Source: Bacillus sp. ISL-18
Lineage (GTDB): Bacteria; Bacillota; Bacilli; Bacillales; Cytobacillaceae
Reading direction: 5' to 3'
Assembly: GCF_018613415.1 (NCBI RefSeq)
Contig: NZ_JAGGQG010000031.1
Coordinates: 1-64,000 of the forward strand
DNA length: 64,000 nt
Of this stretch, positions 1-8,473 are shown one piece after another. Both the position numbers and the translations under genes were made by a program. The first letter of the stretch is position 1. Every line of letters starts with the position of its first letter. A model generated the notes under the pieces. The model saw nothing but the letters and a program-made list of their open reading frames with translations. It had not been told where the DNA came from and made no database searches.

Positions 1-80
1 CCTATTGGTTCGCTCGACTTGCATGTATTAGGCACGCCGCCAGCGTTCGTCCTGAGCCAGGATCAAACTCTCCAAGAAAG
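1..80 (-). rRNA. 16S rRNA, 5' end only (runs off the window)
   Basis: The reverse complement gives the universal 16S 5' segment around GAGTTTGATCCTGGCTCAG followed by the typical Bacillus beginning. Only about 80 nt lie in the window and the gene continues to the left. The mature 5' end is estimated at about position 80. Between it and the nearest tRNA is the usual bacillar rRNA leader with TTCTTTGAAAACT, so the tRNAs and rRNA probably form one transcription unit. Confidence 0.95.
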
Positions 81-179
81 TTGATTTAGCTCATAATTTA
101 AAACGTTGGCTTCATTTCATAAGAAATGAATATTATTGTTTGTTGACGTTTTTGTTTGTTTAGTTTTCAAAGAACAATT

Positions 180-253
180 TGGAGCGGGTGATGGGAATCG
201 AACCCACTACATCAGCTTGGAAGGCTGAGGTTTTACCAGTAAACTACACCCGC
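180..253 (-). tRNA. tRNA-Gly (TCC)
   Basis: Cloverleaf of 74 nt with acceptor GCGGGTG/CACCCGC, anticodon loop CTTCCAA, T-loop GGTTCGATTCC and encoded CCA. It is the last tRNA before the 16S gene. Confidence 0.95.
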
Positions 254-269
254 AAATATAAATGTTAAA

Positions 270-346
270 TGGTCGGGAAGACAGGATTCGAACCTGCGAC
301 CCCTTGGTCCCAAACCAAGTGCTCTACCAAGCTGAGCTACTTCCCG
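270..346 (-). tRNA. tRNA-Pro (TGG)
   Basis: A 77-nt cloverleaf with acceptor CGGGAAG/CTTCCCG, anticodon loop TTTGGGA (TGG) and encoded CCA. It lies 16 nt upstream of tRNA-Gly in the same array. Confidence 0.95.
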
Positions 347-352
347 TATATA

Positions 353-429
<77 letters not shown>

Positions 430-491
430 ATTTGGTAATGCAACTTTTAAAGTATATCAAAACCGTTAAGGTTTGTCAACAACTTCTTTTT

Positions 492-577
<86 letters not shown>

Positions 578-639
578 ATATAATTTAGCGACAGAATCAA
601 TCATACCATCTATCTTCATCTGTTTCAAGAGGAAATTTA

Positions 640-724
640 TGGTGCGGGTGAAGGGAGTCGAACCCCCACGCCTTGCGGCGCCAGATCCTAAGTCTGGTGC
701 GTCTGCCAATTCCGCCACACCCGC
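640..724 (-). tRNA. tRNA-Leu (TAG)
   Basis: An 85-nt class II tRNA with a variable arm GCGCCGCAAGGCGT, anticodon loop CTTAGGA and encoded CCA. Confidence 0.95.
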
Positions 725-738
725 ATATGATAATCGAA

Positions 739-814
739 TGGTGAGCCATGAAGGACTCGAACCTTCGACCCTCTGATTAAAAGTCAGATGCTCTACCAAC
801 TGAGCTAATGGCTC
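739..814 (-). tRNA. tRNA-Lys (TTT)
   Basis: A 76-nt cloverleaf with acceptor GAGCCAT/ATGGCTC, a TTT anticodon and encoded CCA. Confidence 0.94.
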
Positions 815-917
815 ATTCAAGGATGATTCCCTACAACTGACTCGTAGTAGATCAGATACCAAAAGAACTTGCATTCTTTCTCGCAGACCCAAAGCTAAAT
901 CAAAGGAGCTTCGCTCG

Positions 918-943
918 TTTCTACCGACTGAACTATCGGCTCA
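918..943 (-). pseudogene. Possible tRNA remnant (5' acceptor and D-arm only)
   Basis: On the minus strand about 25 nt resemble a tRNA 5' half, with a D-arm-like TAGTTCAGTCGGTAGAA. No anticodon stem, T-loop (GGTTCGA) or matching 3' acceptor follows in the roughly 100 nt before tRNA-Lys. The spacer between tRNA-Gln and tRNA-Lys (815-963) is the longest in the array. It may be a decayed tRNA gene; chance resemblance is possible. Confidence 0.4.
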
Positions 944-963
944 TCATTGATAAAAATCACAAA

Positions 964-1038
964 TGGCTGGGCTAGCTGGATTCGAACCAACGCATGTCGC
1001 AGTCAAAGTGCGATGCCTTACCGCTTGGCTATAGCCCA
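964..1038 (-). tRNA. tRNA-Gln (TTG)
   Basis: A 75-nt cloverleaf with acceptor TGGGCTA/TAGCCCA, anticodon loop CTTTGAC and encoded CCA. Confidence 0.95.
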
Positions 1039-1097
1039 ATAAGGTTTTAAAATTTTAAGAAACAGGAAATGAAACAGAGTCACTCCCCGTCCCCTGA

Positions 1098-1169
1098 TGA
1101 CCCCTACGGGACTCGAACCCGTGTTACCTCCGTGAAAGGGAGGTGTCTTAACCGCTTGACCAAGGGGCC
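1098..1169 (-). tRNA. tRNA-Glu (TTC)
   Basis: A 72-nt cloverleaf to the discriminator base, with anticodon loop CTTTCAC. The three following template bases read TCA, so the CCA end is not encoded and must be added by CCA-adding enzyme, as for a minority of Bacillus tRNAs. Confidence 0.93.
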
Positions 1170-1180
1170 AGATTATTCTA

Positions 1181-1271
1181 TGGCGGAGAAGGAGGGATTT
1201 GAACCCTCGCGCCGGTCACCCGACCTACACCCTTAGCAGGGGCGCCTCTTCAGCCTCTTGAGTACTTCCCC
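1181..1271 (-). tRNA. tRNA-Ser (GCT)
   Basis: A 91-nt class II tRNA with a long variable arm, anticodon loop CTGCTAA and encoded CCA. The acceptor stem GGGGAAG/CTTCTCC contains one G-U pair. Confidence 0.94.
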
Positions 1272-1277
1272 ATAAAA

Positions 1278-1352
1278 TGGCTCCGCAGGTAGGACTCGAA
1301 CCTACGACCGATCGGTTAACAGCCGATAGCTCTACCACTGAGCTACTGCGGA
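1278..1352 (-). tRNA. tRNA-Asn (GTT)
   Basis: A 75-nt cloverleaf with anticodon GTT, acceptor TCCGCAG/CTGCGGA and encoded CCA. It is the first gene of the tRNA-rRNA array, about 50 nt downstream of the promoter. Confidence 0.95.
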
Positions 1353-1403
1353 ATAATCAATAGTTATCTTCTCAATAAGGCGTTTGCCCTATCGACTCTT
1401 TAC

Positions 1404-1432
1404 ATTATAATGACCTGCTGTAATAAAGTCAA
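1404..1432 (-). promoter_or_regulatory. Sigma-A promoter of the tRNA-16S operon
   Basis: Reading the minus strand, TTGACT (1427-1432) and a perfect TATAAT (1404-1409) are separated by 17 bp. It is the only strong promoter seen before the array. Confidence 0.85.
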
Positions 1433-1473
1433 CATTATTTTTACATAAAAATTATAACCAGTTTTCCGAAGAA

Positions 1474-1944
1474 TTATAATTGGATTTCCTCAACTTTTGA
1501 TAATTTTCCTCGACATTTCCCGCACACATACCTAGAAGTGTTAATACTTCTTTTTCTCTGATAGGTTGTCTTACAGTTTGTGCATTGATAAATAAGAACT
1601 TTTTTCGCAGTACGTCTCACACTACTTTCAGGCAGCTGATTGCAGAAACGAGGGGCGCCTACCTTCTTTAATAAGGACTTAAATTCAGGGTCTTTGTGCT
1701 GATAGCCTCTACCCTCAAGATGAAGGTGATAATGGCATAACTCATGCTTAATGATGCCAATTAACTCTCTTTCTCCCAGCTGTTCTAGATACTTTTTATT
1801 AATTTCGATATGATGCGTCCCTAAAAGATACCTTCCCCCAGTAGATCGTAACCTTGGATTAAACAGGGCCGTATGTTTAAACGGCTTACCAAAGAATTCA
1901 AGAGATATCTTTTCTACTAATAGTTGTAGTTCCCGCTGCTCCAT
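1474..1944 (-). CDS. SprT-like zinc metalloprotein (YdcK family)
   Basis: The 156-residue protein has an SprT-type zinc site HELCH at 67-71 (HExxH form) and a C-terminal zinc ribbon with Cys pairs 121/124 and 141/144. Length and layout match the SprT-like YdcK proteins of bacilli. By family a metalloprotease fold is expected; the cellular substrate is not known to me. It sits between the tRNA array and cmpA/tex, as in B. subtilis. The ATG is preceded by GGGGAACTG, a moderate ribosome binding site. Confidence 0.88.
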   Translation of the reverse strand: MEQRELQLLVEKISLEFFGKPFKHTALFNPRLRSTGGRYLLGTHHIEINKKYLEQLGERELIGIIKHELCHYHLHLEGRGYQHKDPEFKSLLKKVGAPRFCNQLPESSVRRTAKKVLIYQCTNCKTTYQRKRSINTSRYVCGKCRGKLSKVEEIQL

Positions 1945-2043
1945 TTTTACAGTTCCCCACTTTCAAGCGAACATGACAACCTATTATAGCATATATTGTA
2001 TATACCTTTAATGAATGATGTACTTTTCGGGAGGTTTTACACT

Positions 2044-2157
2044 ATGCCAACTTGGTTGCAAAACCAAATGAAAAGGGCTTTCTATGAGAAGGACCGCTAT
2101 CAGATTAAGCTGCTAAACCAGTGCTGGTTTTTTTACAGAAAAAAACACTGCTCCTAG
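2044..2157 (+). CDS. cmpA: Cortex morphogenetic protein CmpA (37 aa)
   Basis: This short gene encodes a 37-residue basic, aromatic-rich protein beginning MPTWLQNQMKRAF and ending with a His-Cys-Ser tail. I recognise it as CmpA, the small protein that with SpoIVA controls cortex assembly during sporulation by promoting SpoIVA degradation in defective forespores (established in B. subtilis). A strong GGGAGGT site lies 8 nt upstream of the ATG. It lies between tex and sprT, convergent with tex, which is the B. subtilis position. A mother-cell (sigma-E) promoter is expected, but I do not claim to see it. Confidence 0.93.
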   Translation: MPTWLQNQMKRAFYEKDRYQIKLLNQCWFFYRKKHCS

Positions 2158-2168
2158 AAGCAGTGTTT
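2139..2168 (-). terminator. Rho-independent terminator of tex
   Basis: A hairpin with 10-bp arms (2143-2152/2159-2168) is followed on the minus strand by a run of seven T. It overlaps the cmpA stop codon, so the convergent genes share it. Confidence 0.85.
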
Positions 2169-2225
2169 ACTAGTTACAGCGCCTCTAGTCCCCAAGCCTG
2201 CGGTACCAAAGGCGCTTTCCCTATC

Positions 2226-4397
2226 TTAAGATGGCGGCAGCATAGTTAAGGCAACACGGCCCTTTTTCATATCAACAGAGTCCACCCAAACCGTTACCAC
2301 ATCACCTACTGAAACAATGTCCAAAGGATGTTTGACAAAACGATTGCTGAGCTTAGAAATATGAACAAGCCCATCCTGTTTGACACCGATATCCACAAAC
2401 GCGCCAAAGTCTACAACATTCCGTACTGTACCTTGGAGCTCCATTCCCGCTTTTAGGTCTTCTAGTTTTAAGACATCCTTTTTCAGCAGCGGGCGAGGTA
2501 AATCATCACGCGGATCTCGTTCCGGCTTGACCAATGCATCAATTATATCCTTTAAGGTTAATTCACCAATGGATAATTCTTCAGAAACGGATTTTAAATC
2601 AAGTCCGCCGAGAGCCGTCTTTAACGCTTCTGTACCTAAGTCCTTTGCTGAGAAACCTAGACTAGTTAACAATTTTTTTACCTCATCATAGTTTTCAGGA
2701 TGGATTCCAGTACGATCAAGTGGTTGTTTACCGTCTATTACACGCAAGAAGCCAATGGCCTGCTCGTAGGTTTTCGCCCCTAATCGCGGTACCTTTTTTA
2801 ATTGCACTCTACTTGTAAACTTACCTTCTTCTTCGCGCTTTTTGACAATATTATTGGCAGCAGTTTTGTTTAACCCCGCCACATATTGAAGCAGCGAAGA
2901 AGAAGCAGTATTCACATTCACCCCAACCTGGTTAACGGCGGTTTCTACCACAAAGTGCAGGGATTCGGATAGACGTTTTTGGGAAACGTCATGCTGGTAT
3001 TGGCCAACTCCAACCGATTTTGGATCAATTTTCACCAATTCAGCTAAAGGGTCCTGCAGGCGGCGTGCAATCGAAACAGCACTTCTTTCTTCCACCTGGA
3101 AATTCGGAAACTCTTCTCTGGCAACGTCTGAAGCCGAATAAACACTGGCACCGGCCTCGTTTACGATGAGATAAAAGATTTCTTCCTCCATCTCTTTTAA
3201 AATATCAGCGACAAACTGTTCTGTCTCCCTGGAAGCCGTTCCGTTGCCAATGGCGGCCATCTCTACTTTATATTCGCGGAGAATAGTTATAAACTTTTCA
3301 CTCGCTTCTTTTGTTTTTGAAACAGGGGGATGTGGATAAATGACATCAATTTTTAAGACCTTTCCTGTTTCATCGACTACCGCTAATTTACATCCTGTCC
3401 GATAGGCTGGATCTACACCGATGACCACTTTGCCTTTTAGAGGCGGCTGCAGCAGCAAATTTCGAAGGTTTTCTGAAAATATATGTATGGCTTGCTCTTC
3501 CGCCTTTTCCGTTAACTCCGCACGGATTTCCCGTTCGATTGACGGCTGGATCAACCTTTTATATCCATCTTCCAGCGCTTCTTGCACAAGCGGAGCGGCT
3601 GGCGAATACTGAACCCCCACCCATTTTCTTGATAAATAGGTCATAATCAGGTCTGCATTCATCTTAATTGAAACACGTAAGATGTCTTCTTTTTCACCGC
3701 GATTTAAGGCAAGAATCCGGTGGGGAACAATCTTATTGACAGGTTCCTCATATTCATAATACATTTCATAGACATTTTTTTCGTCTTTTTCTGCATCTTT
3801 CACCACGGATCCAACTGTACCCGATTTAAACGTTTCTTTACGAATCCATTTACGCCCTTCGGCATCATCAGATACCATTTCTGCGATAATATCCTTCGCA
3901 CCTGTAATGGCTTCTTCAATCGTAGCCACTTGTTTTTCCTCTGATAGAAACTCTTTTGCTTTTTGCTCAACGGGGTCTTTTGGGAAAGTCATTAGCCACA
4001 CCGCAAATGGTTCAAGTCCTTTTTCTTTCGCCACCGTTGCTTTCGTTCTTCTTTTTTGTTTATATGGCCGATATAAATCTTCTACCTCTTGCAGCTTTTC
4101 AGCCTTTGTGATGGCTTTACTTAATTCAACAGTTAACTTCCCTTGTTCTTCAATAATTCGGAGGACTTCCTCTTTTCTTTGCTCCAGGTTTTGAATGTAC
4201 TGCCAGCGTTCTAAGATTGACCGGATTTGCACCTCATCAAGGGCGCCAGTCATTTCTTTTCTGTAACGAGCAATAAAAGGAACCGTGTTTCCTTCGTTAA
4301 GCAGTGAAATAACACTTTTTACTTGTTTAAAGGAGATCGTCAGCTCTGCAGCTATTTTTCCTAAGAGTTGCTCATCTTTTACAACCGTATCGTTCAT
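2226..4397 (-). CDS. tex: Tex-like transcription/RNA-binding protein
   Basis: The 723-residue protein has the Tex layout: a helical N-terminus, an RNase-H-like YqgF domain starting near IGVDPAYRTGCK, helix-hairpin-helix motifs around residues 500-560, and a C-terminal S1 RNA-binding domain (GTVRNVVDFGAFVDIGV). Tex proteins bind nucleic acid and associate with transcription; the exact role in bacilli is unclear. The reading frame extends 9 codons further upstream, but GGAGG lies 9 nt before the ATG at 4397 and none precedes the longer start. In B. subtilis tex lies beyond rsb-sigB; here it directly follows ndoA. Confidence 0.93.
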   Translation of the reverse strand: MNDTVVKDEQLLGKIAAELTISFKQVKSVISLLNEGNTVPFIARYRKEMTGALDEVQIRSILERWQYIQNLEQRKEEVLRIIEEQGKLTVELSKAITKAEKLQEVEDLYRPYKQKRRTKATVAKEKGLEPFAVWLMTFPKDPVEQKAKEFLSEEKQVATIEEAITGAKDIIAEMVSDDAEGRKWIRKETFKSGTVGSVVKDAEKDEKNVYEMYYEYEEPVNKIVPHRILALNRGEKEDILRVSIKMNADLIMTYLSRKWVGVQYSPAAPLVQEALEDGYKRLIQPSIEREIRAELTEKAEEQAIHIFSENLRNLLLQPPLKGKVVIGVDPAYRTGCKLAVVDETGKVLKIDVIYPHPPVSKTKEASEKFITILREYKVEMAAIGNGTASRETEQFVADILKEMEEEIFYLIVNEAGASVYSASDVAREEFPNFQVEERSAVSIARRLQDPLAELVKIDPKSVGVGQYQHDVSQKRLSESLHFVVETAVNQVGVNVNTASSSLLQYVAGLNKTAANNIVKKREEEGKFTSRVQLKKVPRLGAKTYEQAIGFLRVIDGKQPLDRTGIHPENYDEVKKLLTSLGFSAKDLGTEALKTALGGLDLKSVSEELSIGELTLKDIIDALVKPERDPRDDLPRPLLKKDVLKLEDLKAGMELQGTVRNVVDFGAFVDIGVKQDGLVHISKLSNRFVKHPLDIVSVGDVVTVWVDSVDMKKGRVALTMLPPS

Positions 4398-4480
4398 TGA
4401 AATAATCCTCCATCCGTTATTCATTTTATTGTATCAAATTCGAGGAATGGTTTCATTAAAGGCCTCTATTCCTTTGCAAA

Positions 4481-4508
4481 AAGAAAAGCAAGCTAGGATT
4501 AGCTTGCT
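4481..4508 (-). terminator. Second hairpin terminator between ndoA and tex
   Basis: AGCAAGCT/AGCTTGCT arms (4488-4495/4501-4508) are followed on the minus strand by TTTTCTTTTT. It lies 36 nt beyond the first ndoA terminator and probably backs it up. Confidence 0.7.
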
Positions 4509-4543
4509 CGCAGGCAGAAAATTTAAGAGACAGGTTATGTATG

Positions 4544-4568
4544 AAAAAACGCTCTTTTAAAAGAGCGT
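4544..4568 (-). terminator. Rho-independent terminator of ndoA
   Basis: A perfect 9-bp hairpin (CGCTCTTTT/AAAAGAGCG) is followed on the minus strand by six T, directly after the ndoA stop. Confidence 0.88.
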
Positions 4569-4577
4569 ACTTTAAAA

Positions 4578-4928
4578 CTAAAATTCGATGAGACCTAAAC
4601 TTACCTGTAGGGCTTCATCCACTTTCTCCATCATTTCGTCATCGAGATGGGTGATTTTATCGGTTAACCGCTGCTTATCAATTGTACGAATTTGCTCTAG
4701 CAGAATGACCGAGTCACGTTCAAATCCGTAGCGCTTCGCATCAATCTCGACATGAGTAGGAAGCTTTGCTTTTTGAATTTGAGCTGTAATCGCTGCAACA
4801 ATCACTGTGGGACTAAACCGATTCCCGATGTCGTTTTGGATGACAAGTACAGGTCGGACGCCGCCTTGTTCAGAACCAACAACTGGGGATAGGTCCGCAA
4901 AATAAACGTCACCACGCTTGACAATCAA
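4578..4928 (-). CDS. ndoA: MazF-family endoribonuclease EndoA (toxin)
   Basis: The 116-residue protein is a close MazF/EndoA homologue: it begins [23 protein letters not shown], with the catalytic-site residues Arg25 and Thr48 known from B. subtilis EndoA both present. EndoA cleaves mRNA at UACAU-type sites; this specificity is inferred by family. It is 4 nt downstream of the antitoxin gene, so the two are co-transcribed. Two terminators follow it. Confidence 0.95.
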   Translation of the reverse strand: MIVKRGDVYFADLSPVVGSEQGGVRPVLVIQNDIGNRFSPTVIVAAITAQIQKAKLPTHVEIDAKRYGFERDSVILLEQIRTIDKQRLTDKITHLDDEMMEKVDEALQVSLGLIEF

Positions 4929-4932
4929 AGGA

Positions 4933-5220
4933 TTATCCTCCGCTTACAAGACGTTCAACTGTGTGTTCTGCCTCATATTCCGCCAAAAATGCTTCTGATG
5001 CAATTCTAAGATTGATCTTAGCCATTTCCATGTATCCACGTCTCATCGACTCGCGAATTTGTCTCTTTTTCCGTTCGCGTAAATACATTTTGGTTGCTTG
5101 GTAAATAAACTCACTGCGGTTCACATTTTCTTGCTTAACGAAACCATCTAACTCAGTTAAAAGATGTTGCGGTAACTTTACTAAGATTTCCGTAGTTGCG
5201 CCAGTTTCAGACACAAACAT
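4933..5220 (-). CDS. ndoAI: Antitoxin EndoAI (ribbon-helix-helix)
   Basis: The 95-residue protein has an N-terminal ribbon-helix-helix DNA-binding region ([17 protein letters not shown]) and the conserved C-terminal toxin-binding segment [18 protein letters not shown] plus the ending ERLVSGG shared with B. subtilis EndoAI. It neutralises EndoA. GGAGGTGT lies directly before the ATG. The gene is downstream of alr, as in B. subtilis. Confidence 0.93.
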   Translation of the reverse strand: MFVSETGATTEILVKLPQHLLTELDGFVKQENVNRSEFIYQATKMYLRERKKRQIRESMRRGYMEMAKINLRIASEAFLAEYEAEHTVERLVSGG

Positions 5221-5464
5221 ACACCTCCACCATCACTACACACCATTTTTATCTAACCAGAAATTCATTCTGATGCTTAAATTTAACCGCACTTCTGTCT
5301 GGCCCTTCAAGGGTTTCCATCAGCGAGTTTTAAATTTAATATCTGTACCATATTTTATAATAACACTAATCAAGCCCAATTCATAGACTAAATATAATTC
5401 TACTGTATTATAAGCCAATCAAAGATGCTTTTATGCACAATTTACCGCAATATCATAAATATGT

Positions 5465-6652
5465 TTAAATTTCTTCCTTTACGCCTGTAAATTTACCAAG
5501 AAGGTCATTTTTTATATCGACAATTTTACCGCCCTTTTTATAAAGACGGGGAACACGATTGGTAATGATACAGGGGACCTCATAATTGATGGTGTCAAGC
5601 TTCGCCGCAATTTCATTGATCGAAATGAATTCCTGTCCCTGCCGGCCAATAAGTGTGACAGGTGTACCCACAGGCACATGAGCAGGAAGACGTACCATAC
5701 ACTGGTCCATACATATTCTCCCGACAATGGGCGAACGCTTTCCGTCGACTAATACTTCTTGTCCTTGCAGCCTGCGGATCCATCCATCGGCATAACCAAT
5801 CGGGATTGTGCCAATCCACTCATCTTTGCTGCTTTCATAAGTCGCCCCATAGCTGACTTTAGCTCCTTGTTTCACCTGCTTCACATGGACAAGCCGTGTT
5901 TGCAGTGAAAAGGCCTCCTTCAATGGGAATGGAATTTCCTTTTCCATTTCAAGAGATGGTGTCAGTCCATACATCGTAATTCCAAGCCGGACTGCATTAA
6001 AGTAGGCTTTAGGAAATCTTATGGCTGCTGCACTATTGCTGGTATGAATATACTTTGGCTGTTTTGTTAATCCCTTTAGCATTTCCTCAAAAAGCGCTAG
6101 TTGCTGCTGAAAGTAACGAGTATCCAGTTCATCTGCTGTGGCAAAATGAGTGAAGATTCCTTCAAAATGAAATCGTTCATCTTTTAAAATGAATTGCTCG
6201 ACGCTTGCTAATTCATCCCGGCTTCGTACTCCAATTCTGCCCATTCCCGTATCCACTTTAATGTGCAAGGAAACTCTGTCGCAAATAGCCAAATGCTGCT
6301 GCGCTTTCTGCAGCCAATCTTTCTGAAAAACAGTCAGCGAAATATCATACTTGGCTGCCACTTGAACATCTTCAGGCCGAGATGCGCCTAATACTAAGAT
6401 CGGAGCCTGAATCCCTTTATGCCTTAACGCCACTGCTTCATCCATAAAAGCTACCGCAAGAAGGCCCGCCCCCGCTGAAAGTGCTGTTTTCGCCACTTGA
6501 ACATCACCATGGCCATAGGCATTCGCTTTTACCACTGCCATGATTTCCACTTTTTCTGGTAAGTGTTTTCTTACAGAGGAAACATTTTCAGCGATACACT
6601 CCAGGTCAACTTCTGCCCATGTATCTCGATAAAAAAAAGCTTGCTCTTCCAT
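5465..6652 (-). CDS. alr: Alanine racemase
   Basis: The 395-residue PLP enzyme interconverts L- and D-alanine for peptidoglycan. Lys42 in [10 protein letters not shown] is the expected PLP lysine and Tyr268 in SYGATY the second catalytic base; an ICMDQ segment follows. The length is normal for Bacillus Alr, and the N-terminal barrel and C-terminal beta domain are both complete. The gene lies between ydcC and ndoAI, the conserved order. It feeds ddl and murF, also in this window. RBS AGGAAG precedes the ATG. Confidence 0.96.
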   Translation of the reverse strand: MEEQAFFYRDTWAEVDLECIAENVSSVRKHLPEKVEIMAVVKANAYGHGDVQVAKTALSAGAGLLAVAFMDEAVALRHKGIQAPILVLGASRPEDVQVAAKYDISLTVFQKDWLQKAQQHLAICDRVSLHIKVDTGMGRIGVRSRDELASVEQFILKDERFHFEGIFTHFATADELDTRYFQQQLALFEEMLKGLTKQPKYIHTSNSAAAIRFPKAYFNAVRLGITMYGLTPSLEMEKEIPFPLKEAFSLQTRLVHVKQVKQGAKVSYGATYESSKDEWIGTIPIGYADGWIRRLQGQEVLVDGKRSPIVGRICMDQCMVRLPAHVPVGTPVTLIGRQGQEFISINEIAAKLDTINYEVPCIITNRVPRLYKKGGKIVDIKNDLLGKFTGVKEEI

Positions 6653-6774
6653 CTTTCCACTTCCTAATTAAATTCCAGTTTTTTTACTGCCGAATGGGAT
6701 GTGAACATTTATTTCGAGCGTTGATCCCCGCTCATCCATATAAAAGTATCATACTACTTTTTTCGTTTACATAC

Positions 6775-6803
6775 CAAAAAAAAACAGGCACAAGGCCTGT
6801 TTT
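6775..6803 (-). terminator. Terminator of the ydcC-type gene
   Basis: AACAGGC/GCCTGTT arms are followed on the minus strand by about ten T, just after the lipoprotein stop codon. It separates that gene from alr. Confidence 0.85.
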
Positions 6804-6812
6804 GGAAAGAGC

Positions 6813-7832
6813 TTATTTTACCGCATCACCTTGAACTGATTTTGCGATTTCAACCATCTCATCCCGCTTCAGGTTTTTCGATGCGATCATATAATCGACA
6901 CCGCCTTGTGACCATGAAAGCGAATGATCCGACAACGCCCCAATGGTTGCACCTAAATCAACGATATCCCCGTCCATACGAGTCGGAACAGCAGATACAA
7001 CCTTTGTGGCTGCCTTTTCTTGAACAAGTGTAAAAGATTTTTTGCCGTCATAGGTAAGGACAACCCGTTTGCCATCGTCCATTTTAACCGTCTTTTCTTC
7101 GATTAACTTGGTTCCTTTTAGTTCAAAGGTTGGATATTTAACAGAGAATGCTTGATCCTTTTCTTTGCCGCTTGCCATCGCTGGTAAATTTAACTGTGCC
7201 CGCGTCATATTCTTTTTCATATCGAAATCGTCCTTGTCAAAATTCGCATTAAATTTAACCTTCGAAAACTCAACGGTTACAAGGGCATTCCGATCAGGAT
7301 CCATTACTTTGACGACAGCAGGTGATAAGTCGCTTTTATTCAGCTTAATTTCCTGGAATGGAAGCATACTATTGTTTTGATAACGGGTCTTCGTTTCAAA
7401 GATATAATAGTTCTTTGTGGAAGAGAACTTAGCCTCTCTATCCGCCACAATATCCTTTATTAAGGATTCATACAAATACGCTTGACTGCTATTTTGCGGC
7501 CAATCACTTTGAAAACGGAAGCTTTTATTCAATGCCGGTGTAAGAACAAAGACACCTTCTTTATTTCTTAGGATCATTTGACTTTGGTCTTTCTCTGCAT
7601 TTTTTAAATTAACGCGGTAGAATGTAGGATCTTTATGCCAGATTTCTACATTATAAACTTGCGAATCTGAGCCCATTTTCAACGTCATCTTCGCATTGAC
7701 TTTATAGCTGGTTAAATCACTCTGCTTACCCTTTAGCTCCTTTACCACATCGTCTTGTGATTTTGTTCCACAGGCAGCTAGCACGAACATGACCATTAGC
7801 CCTGTAATAAGCAGTAAAAACCTTTTCCTCAT
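6813..7832 (-). CDS. ydcC: LolA-fold lipoprotein, YdcC sporulation family
   Basis: The 339-residue protein has a lipoprotein signal peptide (MRKRFLLLITGLMVMFVLAAC) with lipobox LAAC, so it is predicted to be lipid-anchored on the outer face of the membrane. The rest resembles the LolA-like/YdcC family, which in B. subtilis is expressed in sporulation. The open frame starts 10 codons earlier, but the start at 7832 puts the basic N-region at residue 1 and has GAAGGGG upstream. Position between acpS and alr is the B. subtilis order. The biochemical role is unknown to me. Confidence 0.85.
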   Translation of the reverse strand: MRKRFLLLITGLMVMFVLAACGTKSQDDVVKELKGKQSDLTSYKVNAKMTLKMGSDSQVYNVEIWHKDPTFYRVNLKNAEKDQSQMILRNKEGVFVLTPALNKSFRFQSDWPQNSSQAYLYESLIKDIVADREAKFSSTKNYYIFETKTRYQNNSMLPFQEIKLNKSDLSPAVVKVMDPDRNALVTVEFSKVKFNANFDKDDFDMKKNMTRAQLNLPAMASGKEKDQAFSVKYPTFELKGTKLIEEKTVKMDDGKRVVLTYDGKKSFTLVQEKAATKVVSAVPTRMDGDIVDLGATIGALSDHSLSWSQGGVDYMIASKNLKRDEMVEIAKSVQGDAVK

Positions 7833-8033
7833 TCCTTCAGCCCCTTCTTGTCTCATTTTCATATGATTATCAAAGAAGAGAAAGGCAGGAATCAGGCTTA
7901 TAAACCATAGCTGACCTTGTCTCTCCTATTTCCCTATGAATATATGAGACAACCATGGGGATTATTCTTGCAAAGAGGCAAGCTATTTAAAAAATAAGGC
8001 CCCCCAGGTGGAGAGCCAATCACATTATTCGGT

Positions 8034-8381
8034 CTATTCTTCTATTACAACTTGAGCAACGGCATATTCTTTACTATGGGAGATTGACAGATGCGACTGA
8101 ACCTCTGGTTTTCGAAAAAGCGGTTTTCCTGACCAATCTGTGTCTATTTCTATATCTAAAAAGGATAGCTCCTTTCCAATTCCAGTACCAAATGCTTTGG
8201 AAAAAGCCTCTTTTGCCGCAAACCTTCCTGCTAAAAACTCCACTTTTCTAGCCTCAGATAAGCCTTCATACGTTTTCTTTTCGTTTACTGTTAAGATCCG
8301 GTCGACCAGCTTACTTTGCCTGCTGATCAGTTCGCGAATTCTATGCAGTTCAATAATATCAATGCCAATTCCTTTAATCAC
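8034..8381 (-). CDS. acpS: Holo-[acyl-carrier-protein] synthase
   Basis: The 115-residue protein transfers 4'-phosphopantetheine from CoA to apo-ACP. It carries the two family signatures: GIDIIELHRI (metal-binding Asp at 8) and RFAAKEAFSKAFGTG. The ending HLSISHSKEYAVAQVV is also typical. Start codon GTG with AAGGAGG 7 nt upstream. It is divergent from the rhomboid gene and upstream of ydcC. Confidence 0.96.
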   Translation of the reverse strand: MIKGIGIDIIELHRIRELISRQSKLVDRILTVNEKKTYEGLSEARKVEFLAGRFAAKEAFSKAFGTGIGKELSFLDIEIDTDWSGKPLFRKPEVQSHLSISHSKEYAVAQVVIEE

Positions 8382-8473
8382 GGTTTATCCTCCTTCTATT
8401 TAACTTATTGTCAGCATATTAGTGTACAAGACCAAAAAACGGTTAAAGATGTAATAGAAAGGAGGTTTTAGCC

